Below, one piece after another: positions 47,603 through 57,019 of a stretch of DNA of 64,000 nucleotides. The stretch is taken from contig NZ_LMBV01000016.1 in assembly GCF_001439925.1 (NCBI RefSeq), positions 19,965-83,964 of the forward strand, written 5' to 3'. The stretch comes from Peribacillus muralis (GTDB lineage: Bacteria > Bacillota > Bacilli > Bacillales > DSM-1321). The notes beneath the pieces are model-generated. The model saw nothing but the letters and a program-made list of their open reading frames with translations. It was not told where the DNA came from and made no database searches. A program made the translations under genes and the position numbers. Each line of letters starts with the position of its first letter. Position 1 is the stretch's first letter.

Positions 47603-48600
47603 TAGAATAGGAAATTAATTAAGTAATAAAACAAACCTGCCAAAGTTGCTGAGATTGGAATGGTAATGAACCAGGTAACGATCATTCTTCTTGCCGTTCC
47701 CCATTTTACACCCTTGACACGATGCGCTGATCCAACACCGAGGATTGAAGACGAAATAACATGGGTTGTACTGACGGGCATGTGAATCACGGTCGCACCG
47801 AAAATGATGAAGGCTCCCGTTAGATCCGCTGCAACACCATTGACAGGACGGATTTTCATAATCTTGCCGCCAACCGTTTTAATGATTTTCCATCCGCCCA
47901 CGGAAGTTCCAAGTCCCATTGCTAGCGCACAGGAAAATTGAACCCAGAAGGGGATATCGGTACTTGATGCATAACCATTTGCAATAAGGGCCATCGTGAT
48001 GATACCCATCGCTTTTTGGGCGTCATTCGTTCCGTGGGTATACGATTGCAGGGCTGCTGTAGCAATCTGTATAGTACGGAATCTTTGATTTGTTTTTGTC
48101 AAATTATTATTTTTGAATACAACTTTAAAGATGCTGTATACGATGAACCCCAATGCAAAAGCAATTAGCGGGGAGAAAATCAATGCTTGAAGAATCTTTA
48201 AAAACCCTTCCCATTTTATGCCGGCGAAACCAGCTGCAGCAATGGCTGCACCAGCAATCGAACCGATCAAAGCATGGGAGGAACTGCTTGGTATTCCGTA
48301 ATACCATGTAAGAAGGTTCCATATGATAGCGGCAAGCAGAGCTGCCAGGATAACATAAGAACCATTCGGAAGTGTGAACGGATCGACGATATCCTTCGTG
48401 ATGGTCTTTGCTACGCCTGTAAAGGTCATGGCTCCGACGAAATTCATGATGGCTGCCATGATAATGGCATGCCTAGGCTTCATTGCCTTTGTTGAAACAG
48501 CAGTCGCTATCGCATTGGCTGTATCATGAAAACCATTGATAAAGTCAAACGCTAAAGCAAAGAAAACGATTAATATAGTTAAAATTAATAAAGTATCCAT
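47602..48600 (-). CDS. pit: PiT-family inorganic phosphate transporter 1
   Basis: 332-residue low-affinity phosphate/metal symporter with about ten membrane segments. The PiT signature GFHDTANAIATAVST near residue 24 and the mirrored SYTHGTNDAQKAMG near residue 200 are the two inverted phosphate-binding repeats. The ending GVKWGTARRMIVTWFITIP is also typical. The start is 12 bases after the DUF47 stop, as in pit operons generally. A nearly identical copy is at 49473-50471. Confidence 0.95.
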   Translation of the reverse strand: MDTLLILTILIVFFALAFDFINGFHDTANAIATAVSTKAMKPRHAIIMAAIMNFVGAMTFTGVAKTITKDIVDPFTLPNGSYVILAALLAAIIWNLLTWYYGIPSSSSHALIGSIAGAAIAAAGFAGIKWEGFLKILQALIFSPLIAFALGFIVYSIFKVVFKNNNLTKTNQRFRTIQIATAALQSYTHGTNDAQKAMGIITMALIANGYASSTDIPFWVQFSCALAMGLGTSVGGWKIIKTVGGKIMKIRPVNGVAADLTGAFIIFGATVIHMPVSTTHVISSSILGVGSAHRVKGVKWGTARRMIVTWFITIPISATLAGLFYYLINFLF

Positions 48601-48615
48601 TTATTGGGGTACTCC

Positions 48616-49236
48616 TTAGGCGTTTTTCATTATGATTGTTTCAAGTGTATTGGCCACTGCTTGACAGTGATCGGCGATCTCTTCAAGGCTTTCGTAAATT
48701 TCTTTATATTGGATGATCCTGATTGGATCTTTTTCAACAGTAAACAAGTTTTTGATCGATTGACGTTGAATTCCATCACAAACGGATTCAAGTTCTTTAA
48801 TTTTGATTGCATTTTCACGAATCATTGGCAATTTTTTTGTGGATAGTGTATCGACAGCTGTTTCTATCTCATACGTACACTCTTTAATTGCATCGACAAA
48901 CTTAAGCATGTACTCATCAGCATTGACAATTGAGTACATTTCGAATAATGCCGCACAGTGTTCCAAACCGTCTATGACATCATCCATCCTCATGGTTAAT
49001 TCAAGGATATCCTCGCGCTCGATAGGAGTGATGAAGGCGTTGTTCAACTCTTTAATCACGTTATGAACCATTGAATCGCCTTTATGTTCATAATCTTTCA
49101 TCTTATCTGAAAATACCTTTAGATCAGAGATGTTTTTCAGCTTATAATCCGCGAAATAGTCAGCACCTTCTTTAAGGTTTTGTGCGATGTTGAAAAGCAT
49201 TACTGCGAATTTGTCTTTTTTTGATTTAAAAGCCAT
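48616..49236 (-). CDS. DUF47/PhoU-like phosphate transport accessory protein
   Basis: 206-residue helical protein of the DUF47 (TIGR00153, YkaA-like) family, relatives of PhoU that pair with Pit carriers and are thought to control them. Landmarks are KMKDYEHKGDSMVHNVIKEL near residue 50, LTMRMDDVIDGLEHCAALFE near 85 and a closing YESLEEIADHCQAVANTLET. Acidic E-x-x-D residues could bind metal as in PhoU. GGGAGG upstream fits the ATG at 49236. It is the first gene of the DUF47-pit pair. A 56-bp block upstream is repeated before the second pit gene. Confidence 0.92.
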   Translation of the reverse strand: MAFKSKKDKFAVMLFNIAQNLKEGADYFADYKLKNISDLKVFSDKMKDYEHKGDSMVHNVIKELNNAFITPIEREDILELTMRMDDVIDGLEHCAALFEMYSIVNADEYMLKFVDAIKECTYEIETAVDTLSTKKLPMIRENAIKIKELESVCDGIQRQSIKNLFTVEKDPIRIIQYKEIYESLEEIADHCQAVANTLETIIMKNA

Positions 49237-49302
49237 GTTGAAGCCTCCCAATTATTCATACAATTTACGCACCTATGTCGTACGCTTAGTATTAACAACT
49301 TG

Positions 49303-49358
49303 ATTGTAACGAATTCATATACATTCAGGAAAGGTTTTTCGACGAAAATTTACAAAAT
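49303..49358 (-). promoter_or_regulatory. Conserved 56-bp promoter block before DUF47-pit1
   Basis: ATTGTAACGAATT at 49303-49315, then a TTTTTCG run and TTACAAAAT at 49350-49358. The same elements with the same overall spacing occur at 50640-50695. On the minus strand TACAAT inside it could be the -10 box. Confidence 0.6.
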
Positions 49359-49440
49359 CTTAATAAAACTTTACATACGAAAACAAGGATAAGTAAAAAA
49401 TGGTAAATAGTTACATTAATTGAGCGGTATTTTAAAGAAA

Positions 49441-49466
49441 GAAGCCTCTCCGTGGTGGAAAGGCTG
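49441..49466 (-). terminator. Terminator of pit2
   Basis: GCCTCTCC and GGAAAGGC pair around a short loop, followed on the minus strand by TTCTTTCTTT. Confidence 0.75.
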
Positions 49467-49472
49467 ATGATT

Positions 49473-50471
49473 TTATAAAAATAAGGCAATTATATAGTAA
49501 ATCACTCCAGCTAATGACGCGGAGATAGGCAAGGTTATGAACCAAGTAATCAGCATGTTTTTAGCCGTTCCCCATTTTACGCCTTTTATACGGTGGGCAG
49601 AACCTACGCCAAGTATGGATGAGGAGATGACATGTGTCGTACTGACCGGCATGTGCAGGAAGGTAGCCCCGAAAATGATCCCCGCACCTGTCAAATCGGC
49701 AGCAACCCCGTTCACTGGACGAATTTTCATAATTTTACCACCGACGGTTTTAATGATTTTCCAGCCTCCGATTGATGTTCCGAGCGCCATGGCTATTGCA
49801 CAGGATAATTGGACCCAGAAGGGGACTTCGGAATTAGTGGCATACCCGTTAGCAATTAAAGCCAGGGTTATGATACCCATGGATTTTTGTGCATCATTCG
49901 TTCCGTGTGTATAGGATTGGACGGCTGCCGTCAGAATTTGTATTCGCCTGAATCGCTTGTTCGTCTTTCCTAAATTATTATTTTTGAAAATTACCTTGAA
50001 GATGCTGTACACAATGAATCCAAGCGTAAAGGCAAGGATAGGTGAAAGTATCAAGGCTTGGACGATTTTAGTGAACCCGCTCCATTTAATAGCATCGAAC
50101 CCACTGGCCACAATGGCGGCACCTGCTATCGAGCCGATAATCGCATGAGAGGAGCTGCTTGGAATGCCAAAATACCAGGTCACCAAGTTCCATGTTATTG
50201 CGGAAATCAGTGCAGCCAGGATTACATATGAACCATTATTTAATGTGAATGGATCCACGATATCTTTCGTAATGGTATGTGCTACACCTGTAAAGGTCAG
50301 CGCGCCTAATAAATTCATGGCCGCAGCCATGATGATGGCATGGCGCGGTTTAAGTGCCTTGGTTGACACCGCTGTTGCGATCGCATTGGCCGTGTCATGG
50401 AAACCATTGATAAAGTCAAAGACTAAAGCAAAAATGATGATTAACACGGTTAAGATTAAAATGCTGCTCAT
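49473..50471 (-). CDS. pit: PiT-family inorganic phosphate transporter 2
   Basis: 332-residue paralogue of the transporter at 47602-48600, same length and very similar over the whole protein (GFHDTANAIATAVST, SYTHGTNDAQKSMG, GVKWGTAKNMLITWFITLP). The start at 50471 follows GGGAGTC; the frame runs on to 50525 without a ribosome site. It has its own promoter block and terminator, and no DUF47 partner. Tandem duplication is the simplest origin, with the DUF47 gene copied or kept once. Confidence 0.94.
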   Translation of the reverse strand: MSSILILTVLIIIFALVFDFINGFHDTANAIATAVSTKALKPRHAIIMAAAMNLLGALTFTGVAHTITKDIVDPFTLNNGSYVILAALISAITWNLVTWYFGIPSSSSHAIIGSIAGAAIVASGFDAIKWSGFTKIVQALILSPILAFTLGFIVYSIFKVIFKNNNLGKTNKRFRRIQILTAAVQSYTHGTNDAQKSMGIITLALIANGYATNSEVPFWVQLSCAIAMALGTSIGGWKIIKTVGGKIMKIRPVNGVAADLTGAGIIFGATFLHMPVSTTHVISSSILGVGSAHRIKGVKWGTAKNMLITWFITLPISASLAGVIYYIIALFL

Positions 50472-50639
50472 ATGGAAGACTCCCTTAATATTCAAATATG
50501 TAAAAAATGAATTTCGATTGTACATAATAAAAAGGACGTTGGAACTTTAACAACTCCTCATTATTTAGAATGGGGGTTTTACGTTTGATTATTCTTTAAA
50601 GATGACACCTTCTTTAACTTGTTTTTAAACAACTATTCA

Positions 50640-50695
50640 ATTGTAACGAATTTCTTATCTATAAGGATAGATTTTTCGTCATTTTTTTACAAAAT
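50640..50695 (-). promoter_or_regulatory. Conserved 56-bp promoter block before pit2
   Basis: ATTGTAACGAATT at 50640-50652, TTTTTCG in the middle and TTACAAAAT at 50687-50695, the same elements and length as at 49303-49358. Flanking DNA is not similar. The block is ~170 bp before the pit2 start. The remaining bases between 50472 and 50844 hold no gene. Confidence 0.55.
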
Positions 50696-50844
50696 ATTTA
50701 ATTTAGTTAAGGAATAAATGGGTAAATAATCCTTTTTAGCTTAAATGTCTTCATTTCAACAGTAACGTAGTTAGGAGGCTTATCGTTAGAAATGGGAAGA
50801 GGGGAGCTGTATAATTGGTAAATAAAAGTATGGGGGAATGTAGA

Positions 50845-51675
50845 ATGATTTCAAGCATTGGGGAAACGATTACTTTACAAAATGGGGTTCAAATGCCGCA
50901 GTTGGGTTTTGGTGTCTTCAAGGTAAAGAACGGCAATGAAACGGTTGAATCCGTCAAGAAAGCAATTGAGGTAGGCTATCGCGCAATTGATACAGCAGCG
51001 ATTTATGATAATGAAGAAGGCGTGGGACAGGCAATCCGGGAGTGCGAAGTGCCCCGGGAAGAATTGTTCATTACATCTAAGGTGTGGAATACGGAGCAAG
51101 GCTACGAAACGACGCTTCAGGCATTTGATGATAGTTTAAAACGGCTAGGCTTAGAATATTTGGATTTATATTTGATTCATTGGCCGGGAAAAGACAAATA
51201 TTTGGACACGTGGAAAGCGTTGGAAAAGCTTTATAAGGATGGAAAAGTGAAGTCCATCGGCGTGAGTAATTTCCATGTTCATCATTTGGAAAATTTACTG
51301 GCGAACAGTGAAGTGAAACCAGTCGTCAATCAAATAGAACTGCATCCACTTTTGATTCAAGAGGAAATCCGTGATTATTGTAAAAAGAATGAAATCAGGG
51401 TGGAGGCTTGGAGCCCGCTTGGCAGAGGAAATCTATTGGAAGAACCGACGATTAATCATATAGCGAAAAAACATGGGAAAAGTTCAGCGCAGGTGTTGAT
51501 TAGATGGAATTTACAACATGATATTATCGTCATACCCAAATCGATTACACCGTCTCGTATTGAGGAGAATGCACAGGTGTTTGACTTTTCATTGAGCCAT
51601 AACGAAATGAATCAAATTGATGCTTTGAACAGGAATGAACGATTCGGAAGCAATCCGGAAGAGGTTCTATTTTAA
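50845..51675 (+). CDS. Aldo/keto reductase
   Basis: 276-residue NADPH-dependent carbonyl reductase. The catalytic tetrad appears as Asp and Tyr in DTAAIYDNEEGVG near residue 45, Lys in TSKVWN near 74 and His in LYLIHWPG near 108. The cofactor loop IPKSITPSRIEEN near 225 is conserved. Length fits the YtbE/YvgN type of Bacillus that reduces methylglyoxal and aldehydes. GGGGGAATG upstream fits the ATG at 50845; the ORF opens at 50815 without a good site. A strong terminator follows. Confidence 0.93.
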   Translation: MISSIGETITLQNGVQMPQLGFGVFKVKNGNETVESVKKAIEVGYRAIDTAAIYDNEEGVGQAIRECEVPREELFITSKVWNTEQGYETTLQAFDDSLKRLGLEYLDLYLIHWPGKDKYLDTWKALEKLYKDGKVKSIGVSNFHVHHLENLLANSEVKPVVNQIELHPLLIQEEIRDYCKKNEIRVEAWSPLGRGNLLEEPTINHIAKKHGKSSAQVLIRWNLQHDIIVIPKSITPSRIEENAQVFDFSLSHNEMNQIDALNRNERFGSNPEEVLF

Positions 51676-51716
51676 AGGCAATACGTCAGGAAACCGATTA
51701 AGTAATATCCTCAGTT

Positions 51717-51768
51717 ACTGCAGGCAAACTCGATAATGATGGAGTTTGTCTGCAGTCTTGTTTTTTTT
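51717..51768 (+). terminator. Terminator of the aldo/keto reductase
   Basis: ACTGCAGGCAAACTC (51717-51731) pairs with GAGTTTGTCTGCAGT (51742-51756) with one mismatch, followed by CTTG and eight T. Confidence 0.88.
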
Positions 51769-51784
51769 ATTAGATCGTTTCATT

Positions 51785-51905
51785 GCACTGCAGGCGCTTA
51801 GCTTTCCGCGGGCGGTCCGTGAGCCTCCTCGTCTTTTAGCCTGCGGTGTCTCACGTAGACACGCATTTCCCGCAGGAGTGTCGCCGCCTTCCATTCCACT
51901 TTGCG
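51785..51905. repeat. Intergenic repeat element, better-kept copy
   Basis: A GC-rich ~120-bp element, GCAGGCGCTTAGCTTTCCGC to GTGTCGCCGCCTTCCATT, far richer in GC than its surroundings. It contains the inverted pair GTGTCTCACG / CGTAGACAC and edges CGCGGG / CCCGCA that can fold. A decayed relative is at 27606-27712. Such elements are widespread between genes of Bacillus relatives; the origin of the family is not known to me. Confidence 0.7.
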
Positions 51906-51954
51906 TGAACACGAAGATGGAATCTTTGTAGCCCACAATATTGGAAGATTGCAT

Positions 51955-52289
51955 TATTCAACAATGCATTCTGTTAAGAGAAAGACAGTTTAAATCTCCA
52001 ATAATTAGCCCGTTTATATATATTACTTAGGAATTTTTTATAACTTGAATAGTTATCTATAAAACACTTCCAAGAAAGTATTTATTTAGAAGTTAATTCA
52101 TGCGTTAAAAACTTGTTGACAGACAAAAGTTGTGAATGTATATTTGTTATATAAAATACATAAGTTATTTTTAATAACGAAATTTACTTCTAAAATAAGA
52201 GTAAACATAACTTATATTATTTTATAAATTTGTATAATCCATATAACGCTGGGATTATATAGAATATAAATAGAAAGCAGGTTTTTTTT
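51955..52289. promoter_or_regulatory. Control region of the first azoreductase
   Basis: AT-rich gene-free stretch of ~335 bp. It holds a -35-like TTGACA at 52118-52123, the near-palindrome GTTATTTTTAATAAC at 52164-52178, and the 23-bp inverted repeat TTTACTTC...AGTAAA at 52183-52205, which has the TACT-N11-AGTA form close to the TACT-N10-AGTA operators of YodB-type repressors. The -10 box is not certain. Confidence 0.5.
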
Positions 52290-52928
52290 ATGGCCAAAAT
52301 TTTATATATTACTGCGCATCCTCATAATGAAACACAATCTTATAGCATGGCAGTAGGGAAAGCTTTTATTGATACGTATAAAGAAAGTCATCCTAATGAC
52401 GAGGTTATTCATGTGGACTTATATAATGAATATATTCCTCAACTTGACGCTGATATCTTTGCAGGATGGGGGAAGCTTCAATCAGGTACTGGATTTGACG
52501 AATTATCAGAAAATGAAAAAGCAAAAGTTGCTCGTCTTGGAGAATTAAGTGAGCAGTTTGTTGCAGCTGATAAGTATGTTTTTGTTACTCCTATGTGGAA
52601 TTTCTCTTTCCCTCCTGTTATGAAGGCATATCTTGATTCGGTTGCCGTAGCTGGTAAGACATTTAAATATACATCCGAGGGGCCTGTAGGCTTATTAACT
52701 GACAAAAAAGCTCTGCATATTCAAGCCCGTGGAGGAATTTATTCTCAGGGTCCTTTAGCTGATTTAGAAATGGGACATCGTTATATCAAAAACTTGTTGG
52801 TAGGTTTCTTCGGAGTTCCTACTTTTGAGGGATTGTTCATTGAAGGTCATAACCAATATCCAGATCGTGGAGAAGAAATTAAAGAGGCAGCAATAGTTGA
52901 AGCGAAAGAGTTAGCACGTAAATTCTAA
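52290..52928 (+). CDS. azoR: FMN-dependent NADH-azoreductase 1
   Basis: 212-residue flavodoxin-like quinone/azo reductase. The FMN phosphate loop is [17 protein letters not shown] near residue 8, [20 protein letters not shown] near 100 contacts the flavin ring, and [10 protein letters not shown] near 148 completes the site. It reduces quinones by two electrons and so avoids radical cycling. GAAAGCAGG before the ATG is a weak ribosome site. A paralogue is at 57020-57655, and DUF24 regulators of quinone stress lie close by. Confidence 0.94.
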   Translation: MAKILYITAHPHNETQSYSMAVGKAFIDTYKESHPNDEVIHVDLYNEYIPQLDADIFAGWGKLQSGTGFDELSENEKAKVARLGELSEQFVAADKYVFVTPMWNFSFPPVMKAYLDSVAVAGKTFKYTSEGPVGLLTDKKALHIQARGGIYSQGPLADLEMGHRYIKNLLVGFFGVPTFEGLFIEGHNQYPDRGEEIKEAAIVEAKELARKF

Positions 52929-53072
52929 TAAAAGGGACTGTCTTATAAGTCCATAAATAAAAAAGGTTAAGAAATAGTCTGAACCCCGTAAATGGGATTA
53001 AGAAAAAACACATTTATGCCGTAGCCAGCTCTCGATATTTAATCGAGGGCTGGTTATTTAGTTTTATTCGCG
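52929..53072. other. Region with hairpins, possible IS scar
   Basis: GCCAGCTCTCGAT and ATCGAGGGCTGG (53019-53046) form a strong hairpin. Just before it, CCCCGTAAATGGGA and CATTTATGCCG are like the CGTAAATGG/CCATTTACG arms of the IS3-type remnant at 3561-3592. The match is short, so an IS scar is only suggested. Confidence 0.35.
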
Positions 53073-53417
53073 ATGATGCATAGGTTTTCAAAAGGGATAG
53101 TTTTTGCTGTTTGTTACAGAACATATTCCAACTGTTCAAATGTTATTTATTCATTTTTTCTAGAGTACCAACTCTTCTCCGAAACAGAGCATATAGCTCA
53201 GCCATTAGAAAACACCCTTCCCGTTATTATTTTTGTTTTAGGAAGTAGTAGAATACTCCCGGGGTTTTCCTGTTATACAGCTTTATACTATGAGATGGCA
53301 CTTAAGACAGAGTTTTTACGTCATTTACAATTGATACATGTCTGCAGCATTAACATGAATGTCCCATACAGTGCTAGTTGACATAAAGTATCTTATAGAA
53401 AAGATAAAACAACAAAA

Positions 53418-53453
53418 ATTATCCTGAAGCGATTTCGCTCCAGGATAATTTTA
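53418..53453. terminator. Terminator-like hairpin, usable both ways
   Basis: ATTATCCTGAAGC (53418-53430) pairs with GCTCCAGGATAAT (53437-53449), with T runs on both sides. It ends the reductase gene on the minus strand. The stretch 53073-53417 holds no supported gene. Confidence 0.75.
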
Positions 53454-53525
53454 TATATTATAACTTTTAATAGGTCATCCCCAAAACCGGAGGGCACAGT
53501 TCAAAAATGTGGAGGGATCTTTTCT

Positions 53526-54167
53526 TTATTCTGCCTCCCCTACAAGAGCGAATCTTTGATTGACGTGTTTGGGATTCTCAATCTCATCAACAACGGCAAT
53601 CGCGTAGTCAGCATAGCTGATATAACTGTTTCCTTGACTGTTTTCGATAACATGATCTTTTCCTACTTTGTAAGATCCTGTGCGTTTTCCTTCTGGATCG
53701 AAAAATGCAGCAGGGCTGATATATGTCCATGTGATGCCTTTTGTATTTTCTAGCTCTACTAATTGTTTCGTCGCATTGGATGCAGTTGGAATAACAAAGT
53801 CAGGAAAACCAGGTGTTTCAAACAATCTTGTTGTTTTCTCTTCATCTGCAAATAGACTGCCTGCGCCGCCTACAACCATTAATTTCGTATTCGGAGCACC
53901 TTTGAAAGCCTCAATCAACACTTTACCGGATTCAACATACAGATGTTCCTCACCGTCTGGTGCTCTGTACGTGCTTACGACAATGTCAAATGACTTCACA
54001 TCAGATGATGTAAGACTAAAAAGATCTTTCTCTAAAACTTTTACGTTTGTATCCGCAATATTCGCTGCGTTTCGTACGATGGCTGTTACGTCATGCCCTT
54101 TCGCAAGCGCTTCTTTCATTATAAGGCGTCCTACTTTTCCGTTTGCGCCAACAATTCCAATTTTCAT
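53526..54167 (-). CDS. NAD(P)-binding reductase (atypical SDR, YwnB type)
   Basis: 213-residue Rossmann protein of the NmrA-like/atypical SDR family. The dinucleotide site is KIGIVGANGKVGRLIMKEAL at the N-terminus. KLMVVGGAGSLFADEE and WTYISPAAFFDPEG fit the YwnB/YmfM-like group whose substrates are mostly unknown; NAD(P)H-dependent quinone reduction is one proposal. GGAGG upstream of the ATG at 54167 sets the start. It is divergent from an HxlR-type regulator 150 bp away, which most likely controls it. Confidence 0.88.
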   Translation of the reverse strand: MKIGIVGANGKVGRLIMKEALAKGHDVTAIVRNAANIADTNVKVLEKDLFSLTSSDVKSFDIVVSTYRAPDGEEHLYVESGKVLIEAFKGAPNTKLMVVGGAGSLFADEEKTTRLFETPGFPDFVIPTASNATKQLVELENTKGITWTYISPAAFFDPEGKRTGSYKVGKDHVIENSQGNSYISYADYAIAVVDEIENPKHVNQRFALVGEAE

Positions 54168-54226
54168 AGTAAATTCCTCCAAATTATTTATTTTCTTGTG
54201 ATTTGGTTGTATATCGAACCATGGTC

Positions 54227-54240
54227 ATATAATATTATAT
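54227..54240. promoter_or_regulatory. Palindrome between the divergent reductase and HxlR genes
   Basis: ATATAATATTATAT is a perfect palindrome in the shared 150-bp promoter region. Its AT-only make-up also fits overlapping -10 boxes, so an operator role is only tentative. Confidence 0.35.
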
Positions 54241-54318
54241 TAGTTATGATTATGTAAGTAGTTATTTTTATATAACATAGTACCGAAAATAAGACCATAG
54301 AGAGGATAGGGATTAAAT

Positions 54319-54654
54319 ATGGTAGAGCAAGATAAACTAGATCAGGAACAACCAGAATTCTGTCCCATCACAGAAACGCAAAAGGTAATCGCCGGCAAAT
54401 GGAAAATCATTATTTTATGGCAACTTAGTAAAGGAACAAAGCGATTCGGGGAATTACAACGATTAGTACCGGGCATTTCCAAAGGGATTTTAACAAGTCA
54501 GCTACGTGAATTAGAAGCGGACCGAATGGTTACAAGAAAGGTGTACCCAGAGGTGCCTCCCAAAGTCGAGTATTCCCTAGCGGAAGCAGGAAAACAGTTT
54601 ATACCTACAATGGAAAGTATGGGCGAGTGGGGACGAAAATATGCGAACAATTAA
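54319..54654 (+). CDS. HxlR/DUF24 family regulator 1
   Basis: 111-residue winged-helix regulator. The DUF24 core FCPITETQKVIAGKWKIIIL begins at residue ~14 with the conserved N-terminal Cys used for thiol sensing in this family. The wing follows as KRFGELQRLVPGISKGILTS then LRELEADRMV. Only the one Cys of the sensing pair can be seen, like HypR/YodB one-Cys members. It is divergent to the reductase gene, the usual arrangement for local repression. Its stop is far from the next gene; a hairpin at 54820 may end it. Confidence 0.9.
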   Translation: MVEQDKLDQEQPEFCPITETQKVIAGKWKIIILWQLSKGTKRFGELQRLVPGISKGILTSQLRELEADRMVTRKVYPEVPPKVEYSLAEAGKQFIPTMESMGEWGRKYANN

Positions 54655-54819
54655 TCAGTTATCAGCTCGCTCCTTATAGTTAGAAATAAAGTATTCATTA
54701 TTGTTAAATAGGCAGGAAAGGTTCATGAAGTTAACGTTGGATGATATAAAATAATTGCGGTAAATTGCGTAACGTTTCGTACTTCCTTTTGAAAGGGAAG
54801 AAATAGAGCATTACTTATG

Positions 54820-54863
54820 AAACACCGTTAGGATATGTTAAATGATCCTAACGGTGTTTTTTT
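54820..54863 (+). terminator. Terminator after the first HxlR gene
   Basis: AACACCGTTAGGAT and ATCCTAACGGTGTT form a perfect 14-bp stem followed by seven T. It is 165 bp after the stop, so the transcript has a long 3' tail. The rest of 54655-55239 shows no supported gene. Confidence 0.9.
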
Positions 54864-55239
54864 CATTTTATGCAAGGGATTTTATCTTCCCATCTCCATT
54901 CTGATAAAAAAATAAGCGATTGATCTGCATTATGCCATTTTTATGATTCTGAAGAATTATTTAAAAATGGTTCTAGCTATTCAATCCCTTTCCTATCATA
55001 AAAGTATCATATATATAACCATGTTATATAAAAAAGACTACTTACAAAATAAATACCAATCATTTAATATGAACCATGGATCGAGTGCTCATTGCTTTAT
55101 ACGCACAGCTTCTCTATACGACATGATCTTTTCGTTAAATTTGTGCTGCTTTTATATTAATATAAGTGCATTTACTTGTAACGTGAGGGATCCGATATGA
55201 GTAACCAGTATTGTGTAATAAATAATAGGAGGAAATAGA

Positions 55240-56661
55240 ATGAATGGAAAAATAGATACAAAAGTAAACACGAAAGCGATTATGATGACTTTCATGGTGG
55301 GAGCATTTTTCGCCATCTTAAATGAAACGTCAATGAATATTGCCTTGACAAAATTAATGGATGTGTTTCACGTCGATGCCCATACAGTACAATGGTTAGC
55401 GACCAGTTTTCTGCTCGTCATGGGTGTATTGATGCCCGTTTCTGCTTTATTGATTCAATGGTTCACGACGAGGCAACTGTATATTGCTATTATGACCATC
55501 TTCTTAATTGGAACCGTGGTTGCAGCTTGTGCAGTGAATTTCCCTATGTTGTTAGTGGGACGTATGTTGCAAGCCGTGGGGACAGCAGTGTCTGTGCCGC
55601 TTACGATGAATGCGGTCCTTCTTATGTATCCACCTGCGATACGTGGAAAAATCATGGGTATATTCGGGATTGTCATCATGTTCGCCCCAGCAGCGGGAAC
55701 GACGCTGTCAGGCATTGTCGTGGATACGTTAGGATGGCGTTGGTTATTCATAATCATTATTCCGTTCGCGATTTTTATCGTGCTGTTTGCATGGAAAGTA
55801 CTACAAAACGTCGGAGAGGTGACTCGTCCCCGTGTGGATGTCCTCTCAATTTTGCTATCCACAATCGGGATCGGCGGAATGATTTATGGCTTCAGCAGTA
55901 TGGGAGAAGAAGTCGGAACAGGATCTTCAAGCAACATCTGGATTATCATTGTGATAAGTGTATTGAGCTTAGTGGCGTTCGTCCGTCGCCAGTTGAAGTT
56001 GGAACAACCTTTATTGGATGTACGTGTGTTCGCGTATAAAGAGTTTTCAAAAGGTATGGTATTATTCGTTATAATCAGTATGATCATGTTCTCTTCCCAA
56101 ATCCTACTGCCGATGTTTGGACAAGGACCACTTGGATATGAGGCAAAAACAGTTGGATTGCTATTATTGCCAGGAGCCTTGTTAAATGGTGTATTATCAC
56201 CGGAAATTGGGATATTATTCGATAAGTATGGCTCAAGAAAATTGATCATTCCTGGAACAGTTCTATTGATTGTGACTATGGTTATCTACAGTACCATTTC
56301 ATCTTCTATACCAGCATGGGCATTTATCTTGGTCTATCTGGCATTGATGTTGGCGATTGCATCCATTATGATGCCGTCTCAAACAGGGGCACTCAACCAA
56401 TTGCCACCTCACTTGTATCCGCATGGTACAGCCATGTCGAATACGTTACAACCGATGGCAGGCGCTTTAGGGGTTTCCGTTCTCGTGAGTATCATGACAC
56501 ATGGCCGGACAAGCTTCTTGGAACAAGCAGGGTTGACGCATACAAAAGAATTGGTACACGAAGCGATGACATATGGTATCCATCATGCGTATTGGCTCGC
56601 AACTGCATTATGTTGCATCGGTTTTGTGACAGCCTTATTCCTAAAAAAGAAAACAGCATAA
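55240..56661 (+). CDS. MFS drug efflux transporter (DHA2 family)
   Basis: 473-residue transporter with about fourteen membrane segments. LNETSMNIALTKLMDVFHVD near residue 28 and LVGRMLQAVGTAVSVPLTMN near 108 fit the EmrB/LmrB group. The motif C region AAGTTLSGIVVDTLGWRWLF is kept. TAGGAGGAAA sets the ATG. It is a single gene with a strong terminator, downstream of redox regulators but not evidently part of one operon. The N-terminal KIDTKVNTKAIMMTF is basic and cytoplasmic. Confidence 0.91.
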   Translation: MNGKIDTKVNTKAIMMTFMVGAFFAILNETSMNIALTKLMDVFHVDAHTVQWLATSFLLVMGVLMPVSALLIQWFTTRQLYIAIMTIFLIGTVVAACAVNFPMLLVGRMLQAVGTAVSVPLTMNAVLLMYPPAIRGKIMGIFGIVIMFAPAAGTTLSGIVVDTLGWRWLFIIIIPFAIFIVLFAWKVLQNVGEVTRPRVDVLSILLSTIGIGGMIYGFSSMGEEVGTGSSSNIWIIIVISVLSLVAFVRRQLKLEQPLLDVRVFAYKEFSKGMVLFVIISMIMFSSQILLPMFGQGPLGYEAKTVGLLLLPGALLNGVLSPEIGILFDKYGSRKLIIPGTVLLIVTMVIYSTISSSIPAWAFILVYLALMLAIASIMMPSQTGALNQLPPHLYPHGTAMSNTLQPMAGALGVSVLVSIMTHGRTSFLEQAGLTHTKELVHEAMTYGIHHAYWLATALCCIGFVTALFLKKKTA

Positions 56662-56711
56662 CACAGGAAAACCTGTCCTCTAATTGATCTGAACTTCGAT
56701 AGGAGAAAATG

Positions 56712-56769
56712 AAAAAACACCCCCCTTTGTTTGTATACGATGTATACGAATCCAACGGGGGTGTTTTTT
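56712..56769 (+). terminator. Terminator of the MFS gene with inner hairpin
   Basis: AAAAAACACCCCC (56712-56724) pairs with GGGGGTGTTTTTT (56757-56769). The loop has its own palindrome GTATACGATGTATAC. The ends are T-rich in both directions. Confidence 0.9.
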
Positions 56770-57019
56770 GTTTAGGAACAAAAGTACATTCCCTAATCTT
56801 TTATGATTCTGCCCAACTAACCCACAATCAGGTATTCATTAAAGTAAATTTGCAAAAACAATCCAGTGTTCCAGTTAATACCATTATTCATTCAGAGAGA
56901 ATTGTCTCATTAAATTCTCTAAGAAAACTGGAAACTTTCTTAGTGTTGTAAATCCGATTTACCTGATGGTACCCCTATTATAGCAAAATATTAAATGGGT
57001 TCCATCTAACAGTGGATCT

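Noticed and set aside
51715-51954. Frames on both strands over the repeat at 51785
   Set aside because: Repeat element with hairpins; no ribosome site.
53073-53381. 102-codon frame between azoR 1 and the reductase gene
   Set aside because: No ribosome site, composition rich in Cys, Phe and Tyr, and no recognisable motif; likely chance in AT-rich DNA.
54943-55200. 85-codon frame before the MFS gene
   Set aside because: Weak start region, no motif, and it covers the likely promoter of the MFS gene.
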